DNA from: an uncultured Bacillus sp. | Lineage (GTDB): Bacteria > Bacillota > Bacilli > Bacillales_B > DSM-18226 | Assembly: GCF_946478885.1 (NCBI RefSeq) | Contig: NZ_CAMLDX010000098.1 | Coordinates: 1-12,349, forward strand | Direction: 5' to 3' | Length of the DNA: 12,349 bases | Shown: positions 1 to 6,719 of the stretch, piece after piece | Numbering within the stretch: the first letter of the stretch is position 1 | Layout: each line of letters opens with the position of its first letter | Program-made: the position numbers and the translations under genes | The notes under the pieces: model-generated | Told to the model about the DNA's origin: nothing | Seen by the model: only the letters and a program-made list of their open reading frames with translations | Database searches by the model: none

Positions 1-72
1 ATTTTAAGAGGAATTTCCTATTTCGCAGCGAATTACTTTTTTAGAGTAAGAACATGAGAGGGGATTACATTA

Positions 73-1365
73 ATGAAAAAGTTAAAAAAGCTTGGCTGTG
101 CCTTCATGGTTAGCTGTGCTATGGCTATTTCACCATTATCTGCACTGGCAGCAGGGAACGATAAGCTAGATTATCTTGCTTTGGGAGATTCACTGGCTGC
201 AGGACAAACACCCAATAATGGCTTTGATAAAGGGTATACCGATTATCTAGGAAGCCAGCTAAAGAAAGTGGGCATGTTATCCAGCTTTGATAAACATTTT
301 GCGGTTTCCGGCTATACAACAGCTGATATTCTGTCTGACATCCAAAGAAATAAGTCTGTCACAGATACCAACGGAAATACGATGGCTATTCAAACCGCGA
401 TTGCCCGTGCCGAAATGATTACAATTGATGCAGGGGCAAATGACCTTCTGCAACAAATAACGATAGATCAGGATAAACTGGAAGTCACTGTGGATCCGAT
501 AAAAGTCAATAGCGCAATCTTTAGAGTGGGAGTCAATACTTCAGCGATCCTGTCCAAAATTAGGACACTGAATTCGAATGCTGATGTGTATGTGATGGGC
601 TACTTCAATCCATTCACGATTCTTCCGGCACAATATCAAGCGCAGTTTCAAACATTGCTGAATTCATTGAATCAAACAATTGAAAATTCGGCTAAATTGA
701 ATCGCGCTGTATTTGTTCCGACTGCTGCGATGATGGCAAAAAATACGGGGGCTTATATGCCGAATCCGATGGATATCCATCCAAACCAGAAAGGCTATTT
801 AGCTCTTGCCAATGCCTTCTGGAAAAAGCTTGACGTCGGCAAGAATGCAAACTTTAATGATATCGGAAACACAACCGGGAAAACTGAAATTAAATCATTG
901 GCCAACAAGGGCATTATCAGCGGGTATGCAAATGGATATTTCTATCCGAATAATCCGATTACACGTGCCCAAAGTGCGGTAATGTTAAATCGTGCCATTG
1001 TTTACAGTGACACTCCGGCTCCTAACCCCCATTATACGGATGTGAATGAGTCCAGCTTCGCCTATGATGTTATTGCGAAAATGACACAGGAAGGAGTATT
1101 CGCGGGCAGCAACCGCCAATTTCTTCCCAACAAACAGCTAACCCGTGCACAAATGGCAAAAATCCTCGTTGAAGCATTTGATTTAACGGGTTCAACATTG
1201 CACACCTTCAACGATGTGGCGGGAGATCACTGGGCAAAGGACTACATCAGCATCTTGGCTGATAACGGCATTACAATTGGGTATAAGGACGGAAGCTTCA
1301 AACCAAGCAAATCCATCAGCCGTGCAGAATTCTCCATTATGCTTGCAAAAGCTTTAAAGATATAA
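73..1365 (+). CDS. SLH-anchored GDSL/SGNH-family esterase or lipase
   Basis: A secreted serine esterase fused to three SLH repeats, 430 residues. Residues 1-27 form a signal peptide (KKLKK, hydrophobic core, cleavage near ALAAG). The catalytic region spans about 33-250. Block I is GDSLAAG at 38-44 with nucleophile Ser40, the block II glycine is probably Gly80 (VSGYTT), block III is GAND at 121-124, and block V is DIHPN at 234-238 with catalytic His236. Asp234 is two residues before the His, not the textbook three, a variant I believe occurs in Bacillus SGNH enzymes. SLH repeats lie at about 259-308, 321-369 and 378-428, with TRAQ, TRAQ and SRAE at their anchoring positions. They should hold the enzyme on secondary cell-wall polymer. 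The substrate is unknown: lipid, peptidoglycan O-acetyl and polysaccharide acetyl esters are all possible. The start is supported by GAGAGGGGA at 56-64, eight bases upstream. The gene ends before two hairpins. Confidence 0.9.
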   Translation: MKKLKKLGCAFMVSCAMAISPLSALAAGNDKLDYLALGDSLAAGQTPNNGFDKGYTDYLGSQLKKVGMLSSFDKHFAVSGYTTADILSDIQRNKSVTDTNGNTMAIQTAIARAEMITIDAGANDLLQQITIDQDKLEVTVDPIKVNSAIFRVGVNTSAILSKIRTLNSNADVYVMGYFNPFTILPAQYQAQFQTLLNSLNQTIENSAKLNRAVFVPTAAMMAKNTGAYMPNPMDIHPNQKGYLALANAFWKKLDVGKNANFNDIGNTTGKTEIKSLANKGIISGYANGYFYPNNPITRAQSAVMLNRAIVYSDTPAPNPHYTDVNESSFAYDVIAKMTQEGVFAGSNRQFLPNKQLTRAQMAKILVEAFDLTGSTLHTFNDVAGDHWAKDYISILADNGITIGYKDGSFKPSKSISRAEFSIMLAKALKI

Positions 1366-1379
1366 AGAGAGTCGGGAAA

Positions 1380-1400
1380 GACAGAGAGCCTTTCTCTGTC
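1380..1400 (+). other. 8-bp hairpin just past the GDSL gene
   Basis: GACAGAGA (1380-1387) is complementary to TCTCTGTC (1393-1400) with a five-base loop. No T-run follows, so alone it is a poor terminator. It may act as a 3' mRNA-stabilising stem in tandem with the larger hairpin just downstream. Confidence 0.5.
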
Positions 1401-1415
1401 GACATCAATACAAAC

Positions 1416-1458
1416 AGAAGCAGCCGGTACTCCTTTCCTGACCGGCTGCTTCTTATAT
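1416..1458. terminator. 13-bp hairpin, likely terminator between convergent genes
   Basis: AGAAGCAGCCGGT (1416-1428) pairs perfectly with ACCGGCTGCTTCT (1441-1453) around a 12-base loop. The plus-strand tail is only TATAT. The minus-strand tail, CTGTTTGTATTG, is moderately T-rich. It sits 50 bases past the stop of the esterase and about 210 bases past the stop of the convergent transglycosylase gene, so it could serve either or both. The stem is very stable but the U-tract is imperfect in both directions. Confidence 0.6.
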
Positions 1459-1485
1459 GATACGTAATCATTCGTGACTATTCTT

Positions 1486-1618
1486 TTATAGGATTTCAAG
1501 CTCAACTATTTTATTAATTGAAACTGTTGTTTCTGCCTCACCGAAGTCTTTTAATCGTTCAATTATAGGATACATCCGTGAACCGCACAATGAGATATAT
1601 CTGTAGTGCAGATTCGAT
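1486..1618 (-). other. Short open minus-strand frame, possible gene remnant
   Basis: Between the hairpin and the end of the transglycosylase gene, the minus strand has a stop-free frame of about 43 codons ending at 1486. It includes an ATG at 1575 that would give 29 residues beginning MYPIIERLKDFGEAETT. The composition looks protein-like, but there is no ribosome binding site before the ATG and the frame opens directly after a stop. I do not recognise it. It could be the C-terminal scrap of a lost gene or chance. Nothing else is seen in 1459-1663. Confidence 0.2.
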
Positions 1619-1663
1619 ATTTAATCACGTACTTTTACTTGCATAACCACTGTGTCTACGCGT

Positions 1664-3142
1664 TTATTGTTTGCCAGCTGCGCGGTACATAAAGATCGCG
1701 TAGTCGCCGCGTTTAGCATTGTCGTAGGTTCCAAAGGTTGTAGCGGAAGTTCCGTTTGTCACACCATTGCTGACCAGTGCTGCAACGGATTGGGCATATT
1801 GTTTGGCGACGTCGTCAAATGGCAGTACTGCGTTTTCCGCATCGACCTGCAGCTTAAAGGCCTGTTCAATCCAAACAGCCAGCTCTCCACGTGTAATTAA
1901 ATCCTGAGCACCGAATGATGTGGCGGATTTCCCATTCGTAATGCCGGCTGCCTTCAATGCGTTTACATGCTTCACGGCACGTCCCGGTACATCGGTAAAT
2001 CCTGATGCAGGAGCATTTTCAATATCCATGCCAATTACCTCAGCCAGGATAACCGCTGCGTCTACCCGTTTAATAAAATCATAGGTTCCAAAGGTATCGG
2101 CAGATGTCCCCTTGATTCCTTTGGAAACGAGATATTCAATAGCCGGCTGATATCTTTTTTCCACATCTTTGAAATTGTCGGCCGGTGATGGTGTTGTATT
2201 TTCGCTTGCCTTTTTCAAATAGGCGGAGGATACAAAACCGCTATATTGATTATCCGCTGTTTTTACCGGATACCAAACAAAGGTATTATTAGATTCCGGA
2301 TTTTCATCATAACGGAATGGTCCAGTAATCTCCAAAGCTGTATTTTTCGCAAGGGATTTAACCTGTTGCGAGGTACTTGCCGTTTTGCGCAGATTCGTGT
2401 TACCTGATGTTACAACCTGCTCTCCCGTTTGGAAAAAATAAGCTGATTCATGAAGATTGGCTACTTCATATTCATCCTTTAAAAACTCGATATTTCGATC
2501 GCTGGCAGGATCATAGCGAAAATCATTTGTAGAAAATTCGAATGATCTTAATTCTAAGGCCGACAGAAAATTCTCCTCTTCAATAAGAGTAAAGACCTGC
2601 TCCTGATAAGCCCCGTCATTTCTTACGCCTGTCGCAGATTTCAGCGGGCTGTTTACCGGTTTGATGCCGTTGTAAGCCATAACCGGGAAATACCAGCTTT
2701 CAATATCGTGTCTATCCGCATCTTTTACTTTAGGCAGATCATTCCGGTCATACATGCTATTCAGAATTTCGACACCTGCTTTAATATTTTCCTCGATATC
2801 ATATTTAATCAGTTCTTCTTTTCCTTGATAGTTTGCAAAATTGGTAATCTGCATGATTCCGTAGCCGTTATCGGCTGATTGATATGGCACTCCGTCTACA
2901 AACTGTCTCCAGCCAGATTCCTTCATTGCAACAGCCTTCACCACTTCCGGAGGAATATCCGCCGTAACAGCCGCCTCTGTCAGCATCCGATTAATGGTTT
3001 GAACAGTAGGATTTTCATTCACATTCGTCTCTCCTGCAGCAGCAAACACGGTTCCCGGATCAGGATCAAATGTAGCTGGTCCATAGACCAAACCGGCTGC
3101 CAAACAAGTGATGACGCTTGCCTTTATTAAAGAGGATTTCAT
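1664..3142 (-). CDS. SLH-anchored SLT-type lytic transglycosylase with SH3 domain
   Basis: A secreted peptidoglycan-cleaving enzyme of 492 residues. A signal peptide runs to about residue 36 (VFAAAGE). An SLT (lysozyme-like) domain lies at about 46-165. Glu75 in AMKESGW is the expected catalytic acid, GYGIMQIT at 93-100 is the family's second motif, and AYNG at 156-159 the third. A bacterial SH3 domain spans about 241-311 (NTNLRKTAS at the start, GFVSSAYLKK at the end) and probably binds wall peptide. Three SLH repeats follow at about 323-371, 382-430 and 441-488. Their anchor motifs diverge from TRAE: KRVD, TRGE and KRGD. The family cuts the MurNAc-GlcNAc bond to leave 1,6-anhydro ends; the role here (turnover, growth or protein export) is not shown. 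The start is supported by AGGAG nine bases upstream of the ATG (minus strand, 3152-3156). It is a single gene, divergent from the small membrane protein. Confidence 0.88.
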   Translation of the reverse strand: MKSSLIKASVITCLAAGLVYGPATFDPDPGTVFAAAGETNVNENPTVQTINRMLTEAAVTADIPPEVVKAVAMKESGWRQFVDGVPYQSADNGYGIMQITNFANYQGKEELIKYDIEENIKAGVEILNSMYDRNDLPKVKDADRHDIESWYFPVMAYNGIKPVNSPLKSATGVRNDGAYQEQVFTLIEEENFLSALELRSFEFSTNDFRYDPASDRNIEFLKDEYEVANLHESAYFFQTGEQVVTSGNTNLRKTASTSQQVKSLAKNTALEITGPFRYDENPESNNTFVWYPVKTADNQYSGFVSSAYLKKASENTTPSPADNFKDVEKRYQPAIEYLVSKGIKGTSADTFGTYDFIKRVDAAVILAEVIGMDIENAPASGFTDVPGRAVKHVNALKAAGITNGKSATSFGAQDLITRGELAVWIEQAFKLQVDAENAVLPFDDVAKQYAQSVAALVSNGVTNGTSATTFGTYDNAKRGDYAIFMYRAAGKQ

Positions 3143-3182
3143 TTTATGACTCTCCTATCTTAATCTATTACATTATGAGTCT

Positions 3183-3191
3183 ATCATACCA
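3183..3191 (-). promoter_or_regulatory. Candidate extended -10 promoter of the transglycosylase gene
   Basis: On the minus strand the sequence reads TGGTATGAT, which fits an extended -10 (TGn plus TATGAT, five of six to TATAAT). No good -35 is visible, which extended -10 promoters tolerate. Transcription would start near 3176, giving a leader of about 35 bases before the ATG at 3142. Confidence 0.35.
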
Positions 3192-3305
3192 TCACCATCT
3201 AAAGAGCAGGAACTATTTTTATAATAAATCAAGAAAATAAACATGAAACCCTACAGTTACATGTTTCATTCACTTACCTTTACACCCCGTTTATTCAGGG
3301 ATTGC

Positions 3306-3443
3306 TTAAAGCTTGAAGAATCTCTTGTGATCATTCTCATGTTGTTTTCTCCGATCACTTTTCGATCGGAAGAACCATTTGAAGTAATCACCCTTGGAAA
3401 CTCCCAGAACGCTGCACCTCTTCTCACTCGGAATGAGAGCCAT
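3306..3443 (-). pseudogene. Remnant of an IS3-family transposase OrfB (N-terminal part)
   Basis: The minus strand encodes a 45-residue frame (ATG 3443, TAA 3306). Residues 9-23, RCSVLGVSKGDYFKW, resemble the opening of IS3-family OrfB proteins, whose typical pattern is C-x-VLGVS-x-S-x-YY-x-W followed by a basic, charged stretch. Here RSKSDRRKQHENDHK follows, as expected. The frame then stops and no DDE catalytic core continues to the left, so this is a broken scrap of a roughly 270-residue protein. I saw no clear terminal inverted repeats. The assignment rests on motif memory and needs a profile search. A plus-strand open frame over the same bases (3243-3446) has no recognisable features. Confidence 0.5.
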
Positions 3444-3444
3444 T

Positions 3445-3483
3445 AAAAAAAGATAGCCTTTTCTTACGAATGGGCTATCTTTT
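3445..3483. terminator. Bidirectional-looking terminator hairpin
   Basis: AAAGATAGCC (3449-3458) pairs with GGCTATCTTT (3473-3482) around a 14-base loop. A run of seven A lies at 3445-3451, so the minus-strand transcript ends the stem in seven U, a strong intrinsic terminator. The plus-strand tail is shorter (TTTT then AC). It is odd that it begins only a few bases before the ribosome binding site of the plus-strand gene at 3507, and that no intact minus-strand gene lies on its upstream side. Confidence 0.6.
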
Positions 3484-3506
3484 ACAAAAGGAGTCTAATT
3501 AAACAA

Positions 3507-3782
3507 ATGAAAAAACTTAATCATTTTACATCTTTACTTATTCTGTTATTTGTCATTCTATTTTTCACTCCATTATATTCTACAATGCCTATTTGGTTAG
3601 CATTTGGAATTACACTGTCAGTAAGTTTAATCAGCCTCTATATCGGGATATATTCATTTTTCAAATTAAAAACTAAAGGTTATTCTGTGGCGATTATTTT
3701 TATATCTTTTCTAATTTTACTATTCACCCTATTTGCGTTTCTACTACCTGAAGCCGGATATCCTGCTCCAATACAATTTTAA
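3507..3782 (+). CDS. Small three-helix membrane protein, function unknown
   Basis: A 91-residue, very hydrophobic protein with about three transmembrane segments: residues 7-25, 29-53 and 60-80. A short basic loop, KLKTKG, lies at 53-58, and the polar tail is short and proline-rich (PEAGYPAPIQF). I recognise no family motif. The start is supported by AAAGGAG at 3487-3493; the 13-base gap to the ATG is longer than ideal. The ribosome binding site almost touches the preceding hairpin, so transcription either reads through it or starts within it; no clear promoter was found. The gene stands alone, with a decayed region downstream. It may be a genuine orphan or a conserved Bacillus hypothetical protein. 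Confidence 0.6.
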   Translation: MKKLNHFTSLLILLFVILFFTPLYSTMPIWLAFGITLSVSLISLYIGIYSFFKLKTKGYSVAIIFISFLILLFTLFAFLLPEAGYPAPIQF

Positions 3783-3820
3783 TTTAATATTTTGATAGAA
3801 TCTATGATGGAAAAATGTAA

Positions 3821-4104
3821 AAACTATTTAATCATTTTTTAACTGCTATCGTACTAAAAGATGGGAGTTTTCATTTCAATGAAGAAGGTGTGCATGGAAA
3901 TGAAAAGTGAATGCTATAGTAGTAACCCAAACGATTGCAAATGAATCGCTCATTCCTATTGGCGAGGACGCAATGAAATGATTAGAAAAATAGTCAAAAA
4001 ACGCTGAAAAAACGCATGACCATGCACTAGAACACGAACATCAATATTAGGGATTTGCCATTATATTTAAGGAAATAGTGACGAAACAACCATTTTACAG
4101 ATAA
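3821..4104 (+). pseudogene. Decayed coding region with frameshift and internal stops
   Basis: Two joined frames read like protein. The first runs from 3821 to a TGA at 3908-3910, opening with hydrophobic KLFNHFLTAIVL and continuing DGSFHFNEEGVHGNEK. The second frame picks up near 3907 with NAIVVTQTIANESLIPIGED and continues to a TAA at 4102. It is broken only by TGA at 3979, TAG at 3991 and TAG at 4048. It contains an acidic, His-rich stretch (THDHALEHEHQY) just before the third stop. One frameshift plus three nonsense changes in otherwise protein-like sequence fits a dead gene. The product was probably exported, given the hydrophobic start, and possibly metal-binding. I do not recognise the family. 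Chance short frames in AT-rich DNA cannot be excluded. Confidence 0.35.
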
Positions 4105-4137
4105 TAGCTGTCTCAATATCTTCTTATGAAATGTTTT

Positions 4138-4154
4138 TGTAATGAAACAGTAAA
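4138..4154 (+). promoter_or_regulatory. Candidate WalR (YycF) box upstream of the NlpC/P60 gene
   Basis: TGTAAT-N5-AGTAAA matches the WalR consensus TGTWAH-N5-TGTWAH at 11 of 12 positions, about 95 bases before the start codon. WalR is known to control cell-wall hydrolase genes in Bacillus, so the position makes sense. The motif is degenerate and AT-rich, and one such match is expected by chance in this much intergenic DNA. The likely promoter is weak: TTAGAC at 4176-4181 and TATGCT at 4201-4206, 19 bases apart. Confidence 0.3.
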
Positions 4155-4249
4155 GTAAAACAGTCATTTTTTCTGTTAGACTAGGATCGTTAAGTCAAAA
4201 TATGCTAATTTTCAAGATTAAATGAGTAATTCTCCAAAGAGGTGGCAGA

Positions 4250-5230
4250 ATGAGACAAAAAGCTGCAAAAATTTTGGTCGTACTTTTACTAATGACAGCA
4301 CTTTCATATCAACCGGTGTCAGCAGCGTCGTACCAAGAAGTAACAAGCTTTGCTCAATCATACATAGGTGTCCCATACAGAACGGGTGGTACCACTCCTG
4401 CTGGATTTGATTGCTCAGGCTATACATCTTTTGTTTACCGCAATTTTGGAATTGAATTGCCAAGAACATCAAGTGACCAGTACAACGTCGGAACTAAGGT
4501 GACAAAGGCTGATTTAAAAACCGGTGATTTGGTATTTTTCCACAGCACTTACAGTAAACCAGGGATCACTCACGTCGGTATCTATCTTGATAACAACCAA
4601 TTTATCAGTGCAACAAGCAGCAATGGAATCAAAGTCGATTCATTAAGCAGTTCCTATTGGGGTCCGAAATATTACGGTGCAACCCGCGTCTTAACCGCGA
4701 AGCCCGGAGAATTCCTTGATGTCAGCACATCAAGTCCCACCTATCCAGCGATTAAGACATTAACAGCTTCCAGTATTGTCCTAGGCTATTCTGACGGTAC
4801 CTTTCATCCTGATGAGAATGTAACCCGCGCACAAGCTGCGGTTATTATAAACAGAGTTTTAAAGAAACAAGCTTCAACTCCATCCGGTTTCAGTGATGTT
4901 TCAGATTCTAAATGGTATGCCGCTGACGTAGCAGCGATTAAAGAAGCCGGTATTATCAATGGTTTCTCTGACGGCACTTACCGTCCCGATGCAAATATGA
5001 CAAGAGCTGAAATGGCAGTAATCCTGCAAAAAGCATTTAACTTAGAGGTACAAGCTGCAAATACATACAGTGATATTCCACAAACATACTGGGCACATGA
5101 TGCGATTGTTACAATGGCAAGCATTGACAGTACGTCTGTATTTGCCGGCGACCGTTACTATGCAACAGACCTTGCGACCCGCTCATTCTTCACAGCTGCT
5201 ATCTATAACGCGATGAATGCTTCAAAATAA
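4250..5230 (+). CDS. SLH-anchored NlpC/P60 cell-wall peptidase
   Basis: A secreted 326-residue enzyme. A signal peptide spans residues 1-26 (ending PVSAAS). The NlpC/P60 domain covers about 28-150. Cys55 in FDCSGYTSF is the nucleophile and His108 in THVGIYL the base. The usual third polar position after GIYL reads FISATSS (118-124), with Ser120 where many relatives have His. Members usually cut the gamma-D-Glu to diamino acid bond in wall peptides; that specificity is inferred. Three SLH repeats follow at about 155-204 (TRAQ), 214-263 (TRAE) and 273-323. The third is degenerate, with ATRSF at the anchor position. No LysM or SH3 domain is present, so the SLH repeats are the only evident wall-targeting part. 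The start is supported by AAAGAGGTG at 4236-4244. The gene converges on the next SLH gene across a terminator. Confidence 0.9.
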   Translation: MRQKAAKILVVLLLMTALSYQPVSAASYQEVTSFAQSYIGVPYRTGGTTPAGFDCSGYTSFVYRNFGIELPRTSSDQYNVGTKVTKADLKTGDLVFFHSTYSKPGITHVGIYLDNNQFISATSSNGIKVDSLSSSYWGPKYYGATRVLTAKPGEFLDVSTSSPTYPAIKTLTASSIVLGYSDGTFHPDENVTRAQAAVIINRVLKKQASTPSGFSDVSDSKWYAADVAAIKEAGIINGFSDGTYRPDANMTRAEMAVILQKAFNLEVQAANTYSDIPQTYWAHDAIVTMASIDSTSVFAGDRYYATDLATRSFFTAAIYNAMNASK

Positions 5231-5236
5231 TTTACC

Positions 5237-5275
5237 GAGACTTGTACTCCATCAGTGCAGGTCTCTTTTATTTTG
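5237..5275 (+). terminator. Rho-independent terminator of the NlpC/P60 gene
   Basis: GAGACTTGTAC (5237-5247) pairs with GTGCAGGTCTC (5255-5265). The stem is 11 bp, with two G-U wobbles, around a seven-base loop. TTTTATTTTG follows directly, seven bases past the stop codon. It is a clean terminator for the plus strand. In the opposite direction the tail is AT-rich but not a U-run. Confidence 0.85.
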
Positions 5276-5320
5276 TCAAAAAACCCCGATGCACCCTTTC
5301 TGAAAAATCCGGCTGATGCT

Positions 5321-6370
5321 TTATTCTATCCGAACTAATTGCGCTGTTGTAACGCCGTTCTGCGTTGTTTTAATCATGCCTGCGCCAGGTGCAAAATATT
5401 GGGTCCATTGTTCAAATGAGACCGCAACCACATGATGGAAGGTGCCAGCCGGGGTCGTGACCGTCAAATCTGTTCCGGTAATGGAATAATAGCTGTCCAA
5501 GTCGCCATATCCATCCCAAGTCTTCCCATGTACGATAGGATATTTCATTAATACTTTAAATTCCGAATACGGGTAACCAAAGTAGTAACCCTCGAGGTCC
5601 TCATTTTCTACAATGGAATGAGCGTATTCATTCCCGATAAAAACATCCCAAAGATTCCACCCATCATATTCCGTATCTGAATGGCGGTAATAATGCGGTC
5701 CAATCGTGTCAGACTCGTAATAAAAAACCTTCGACACATTCCGCTGATAGCTGAGCTGAACCGGGAATTCCACTTTGAAGACTGGATTCAATCCCCTAGC
5801 CAAAAAAGCAGCAAACTGCGAACGAGTTACCTTTTGATTAGGACGGTACGTTTGATCGCTATACCCAGCTGTCAAATTGGCCGCTATTATTTTCTGAATA
5901 TAGGAATAACCGGCCATTGCCGGAGAAATATCGGTAAAAGGCACAACAGCTTCTGTTTTGAGATCAAAGGCTTTCGCGAGAAAAATCGCCATCTGCCCTC
6001 TGGAAACAATTTCATTGGGACGGAAGGTTCCATCAGAATAGCCAGAAATCATTCCCTTATCCACCGCTGAGGCAATATAACCGCTGGCTTGATGGCTCGA
6101 AGGCACATCCTTAAAGGCCGTTGCCCTCTTACTTCCATTTAAGTCCAGCGACTTGCCAATCATCACGGCCACATTAGCCCGTGTTACCCTCTCATCAGGG
6201 CGAAAGGTTCCATCGTCAAATCCGGAAATAATCCTTTCATTTTTTAAATACATCATTTCCTTGTAAAAAAGGTGCTCAGCATCCACATCGGAGAATTCAG
6301 CAGATGCACTCATCGTGAAACTGCTCCATACCAGCAAAAATGTGACCCATACAAAGAAATTTCTCTTCAT
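5321..6370 (-). CDS. Exported protein with three N-terminal SLH repeats and an unassigned C-terminal domain
   Basis: A 349-residue surface protein. A signal peptide spans 1-24 (TMSASAEF). SLH repeats lie at about 25-73, 84-133 and 144-193, with TRAN, SRGQ and TRSQ at the anchor positions and repeated GYSDGTFRPNE-type turns. The order is reversed relative to the other three SLH proteins here, where the repeats are C-terminal. Residues 200-349 form a Tyr/Trp-rich, probably beta-sheet domain. It ends in a pattern I associate with extracellular Bacillus proteins, TVTTPAGTFHHVV (303-315) then YFAPGAGMIK (325-334). No catalytic motif is visible, so a binding or structural role is possible but unproven. 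The start is supported by AAGGGGG ten bases upstream of the ATG (minus strand, 6381-6387). It converges on the NlpC/P60 gene; I found no strong terminator of its own. Confidence 0.88.
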   Translation of the reverse strand: MKRNFFVWVTFLLVWSSFTMSASAEFSDVDAEHLFYKEMMYLKNERIISGFDDGTFRPDERVTRANVAVMIGKSLDLNGSKRATAFKDVPSSHQASGYIASAVDKGMISGYSDGTFRPNEIVSRGQMAIFLAKAFDLKTEAVVPFTDISPAMAGYSYIQKIIAANLTAGYSDQTYRPNQKVTRSQFAAFLARGLNPVFKVEFPVQLSYQRNVSKVFYYESDTIGPHYYRHSDTEYDGWNLWDVFIGNEYAHSIVENEDLEGYYFGYPYSEFKVLMKYPIVHGKTWDGYGDLDSYYSITGTDLTVTTPAGTFHHVVAVSFEQWTQYFAPGAGMIKTTQNGVTTAQLVRIE

Positions 6371-6537
6371 AGCAGACCATCCCCCTTTATCTCTAAAAAC
6401 TTAAGCCTGTACCATCATATGTACGACTCGCCTATTGTAGACTCTACTTTGATATTACCATATATTCACAGTAAGGCTTTGGAAATTATCTGAAAATTTA
6501 TAGAAAAAATTCACAATAATAGAGTGTTACATCAACC

Positions 6538-6693
6538 TTATCGATAAAGCTCAAGCGCTTTTCTCTTCAGCAAACCCGACTTTGCGGCATTATTTTCGAA
6601 AAAAGCATTTATTTTCGGTCTTAATAGACATATTGGCTCCCCATCCAGATCATATTTCGCTTTTATCAGCCAGTTCCGAAGAGGTTCGACGGG
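6538..6693 (-). pseudogene. C-terminal fragment of an unidentified gene
   Basis: A 51-codon minus-strand frame runs from just after a TAA (6694-6696) to a TAA at 6538-6540. It contains no ATG. Its translation is convincingly protein-like: it starts PVEPLRNWLIKAKYDLDGEP, then has CLLRPKINAFFENN and ends KRKALELYR. The missing start, together with the absence of a ribosome binding site, suggests the tail of a gene whose front is gone. I do not recognise the family. The rest of the 6371-6795 interval holds the upstream region of the SLH gene (no clear promoter) and the terminator of the large phosphoesterase gene. Confidence 0.3.
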
Positions 6694-6719
6694 TTACCGG
6701 GCTTTTTTAAAGCCTTCTT

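Noticed and set aside
3239..3269. Overlapping inverted repeats AAACATG/CATGTTT and ATGAAAC/GTTTCAT as an operator or terminator
   Set aside because: Only 7-bp arms with long spacers and no T-run; it lies about 100 bases upstream of the transglycosylase start without a linked promoter.
3243..3446. 67-codon plus-strand open frame with a plausible start
   Set aside because: No ribosome binding site and no motif; the opposite strand of the same bases carries the IS3-like fragment.
5281..5328. GATGC-containing repeats after the minus-strand SLH gene as its terminator
   Set aside because: The copies are direct, not inverted, so they do not fold into a useful stem.
5681..6070. 129-codon plus-strand open frame
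   Set aside because: Antisense to the SLH repeats of the 5321-6370 gene; no motif.
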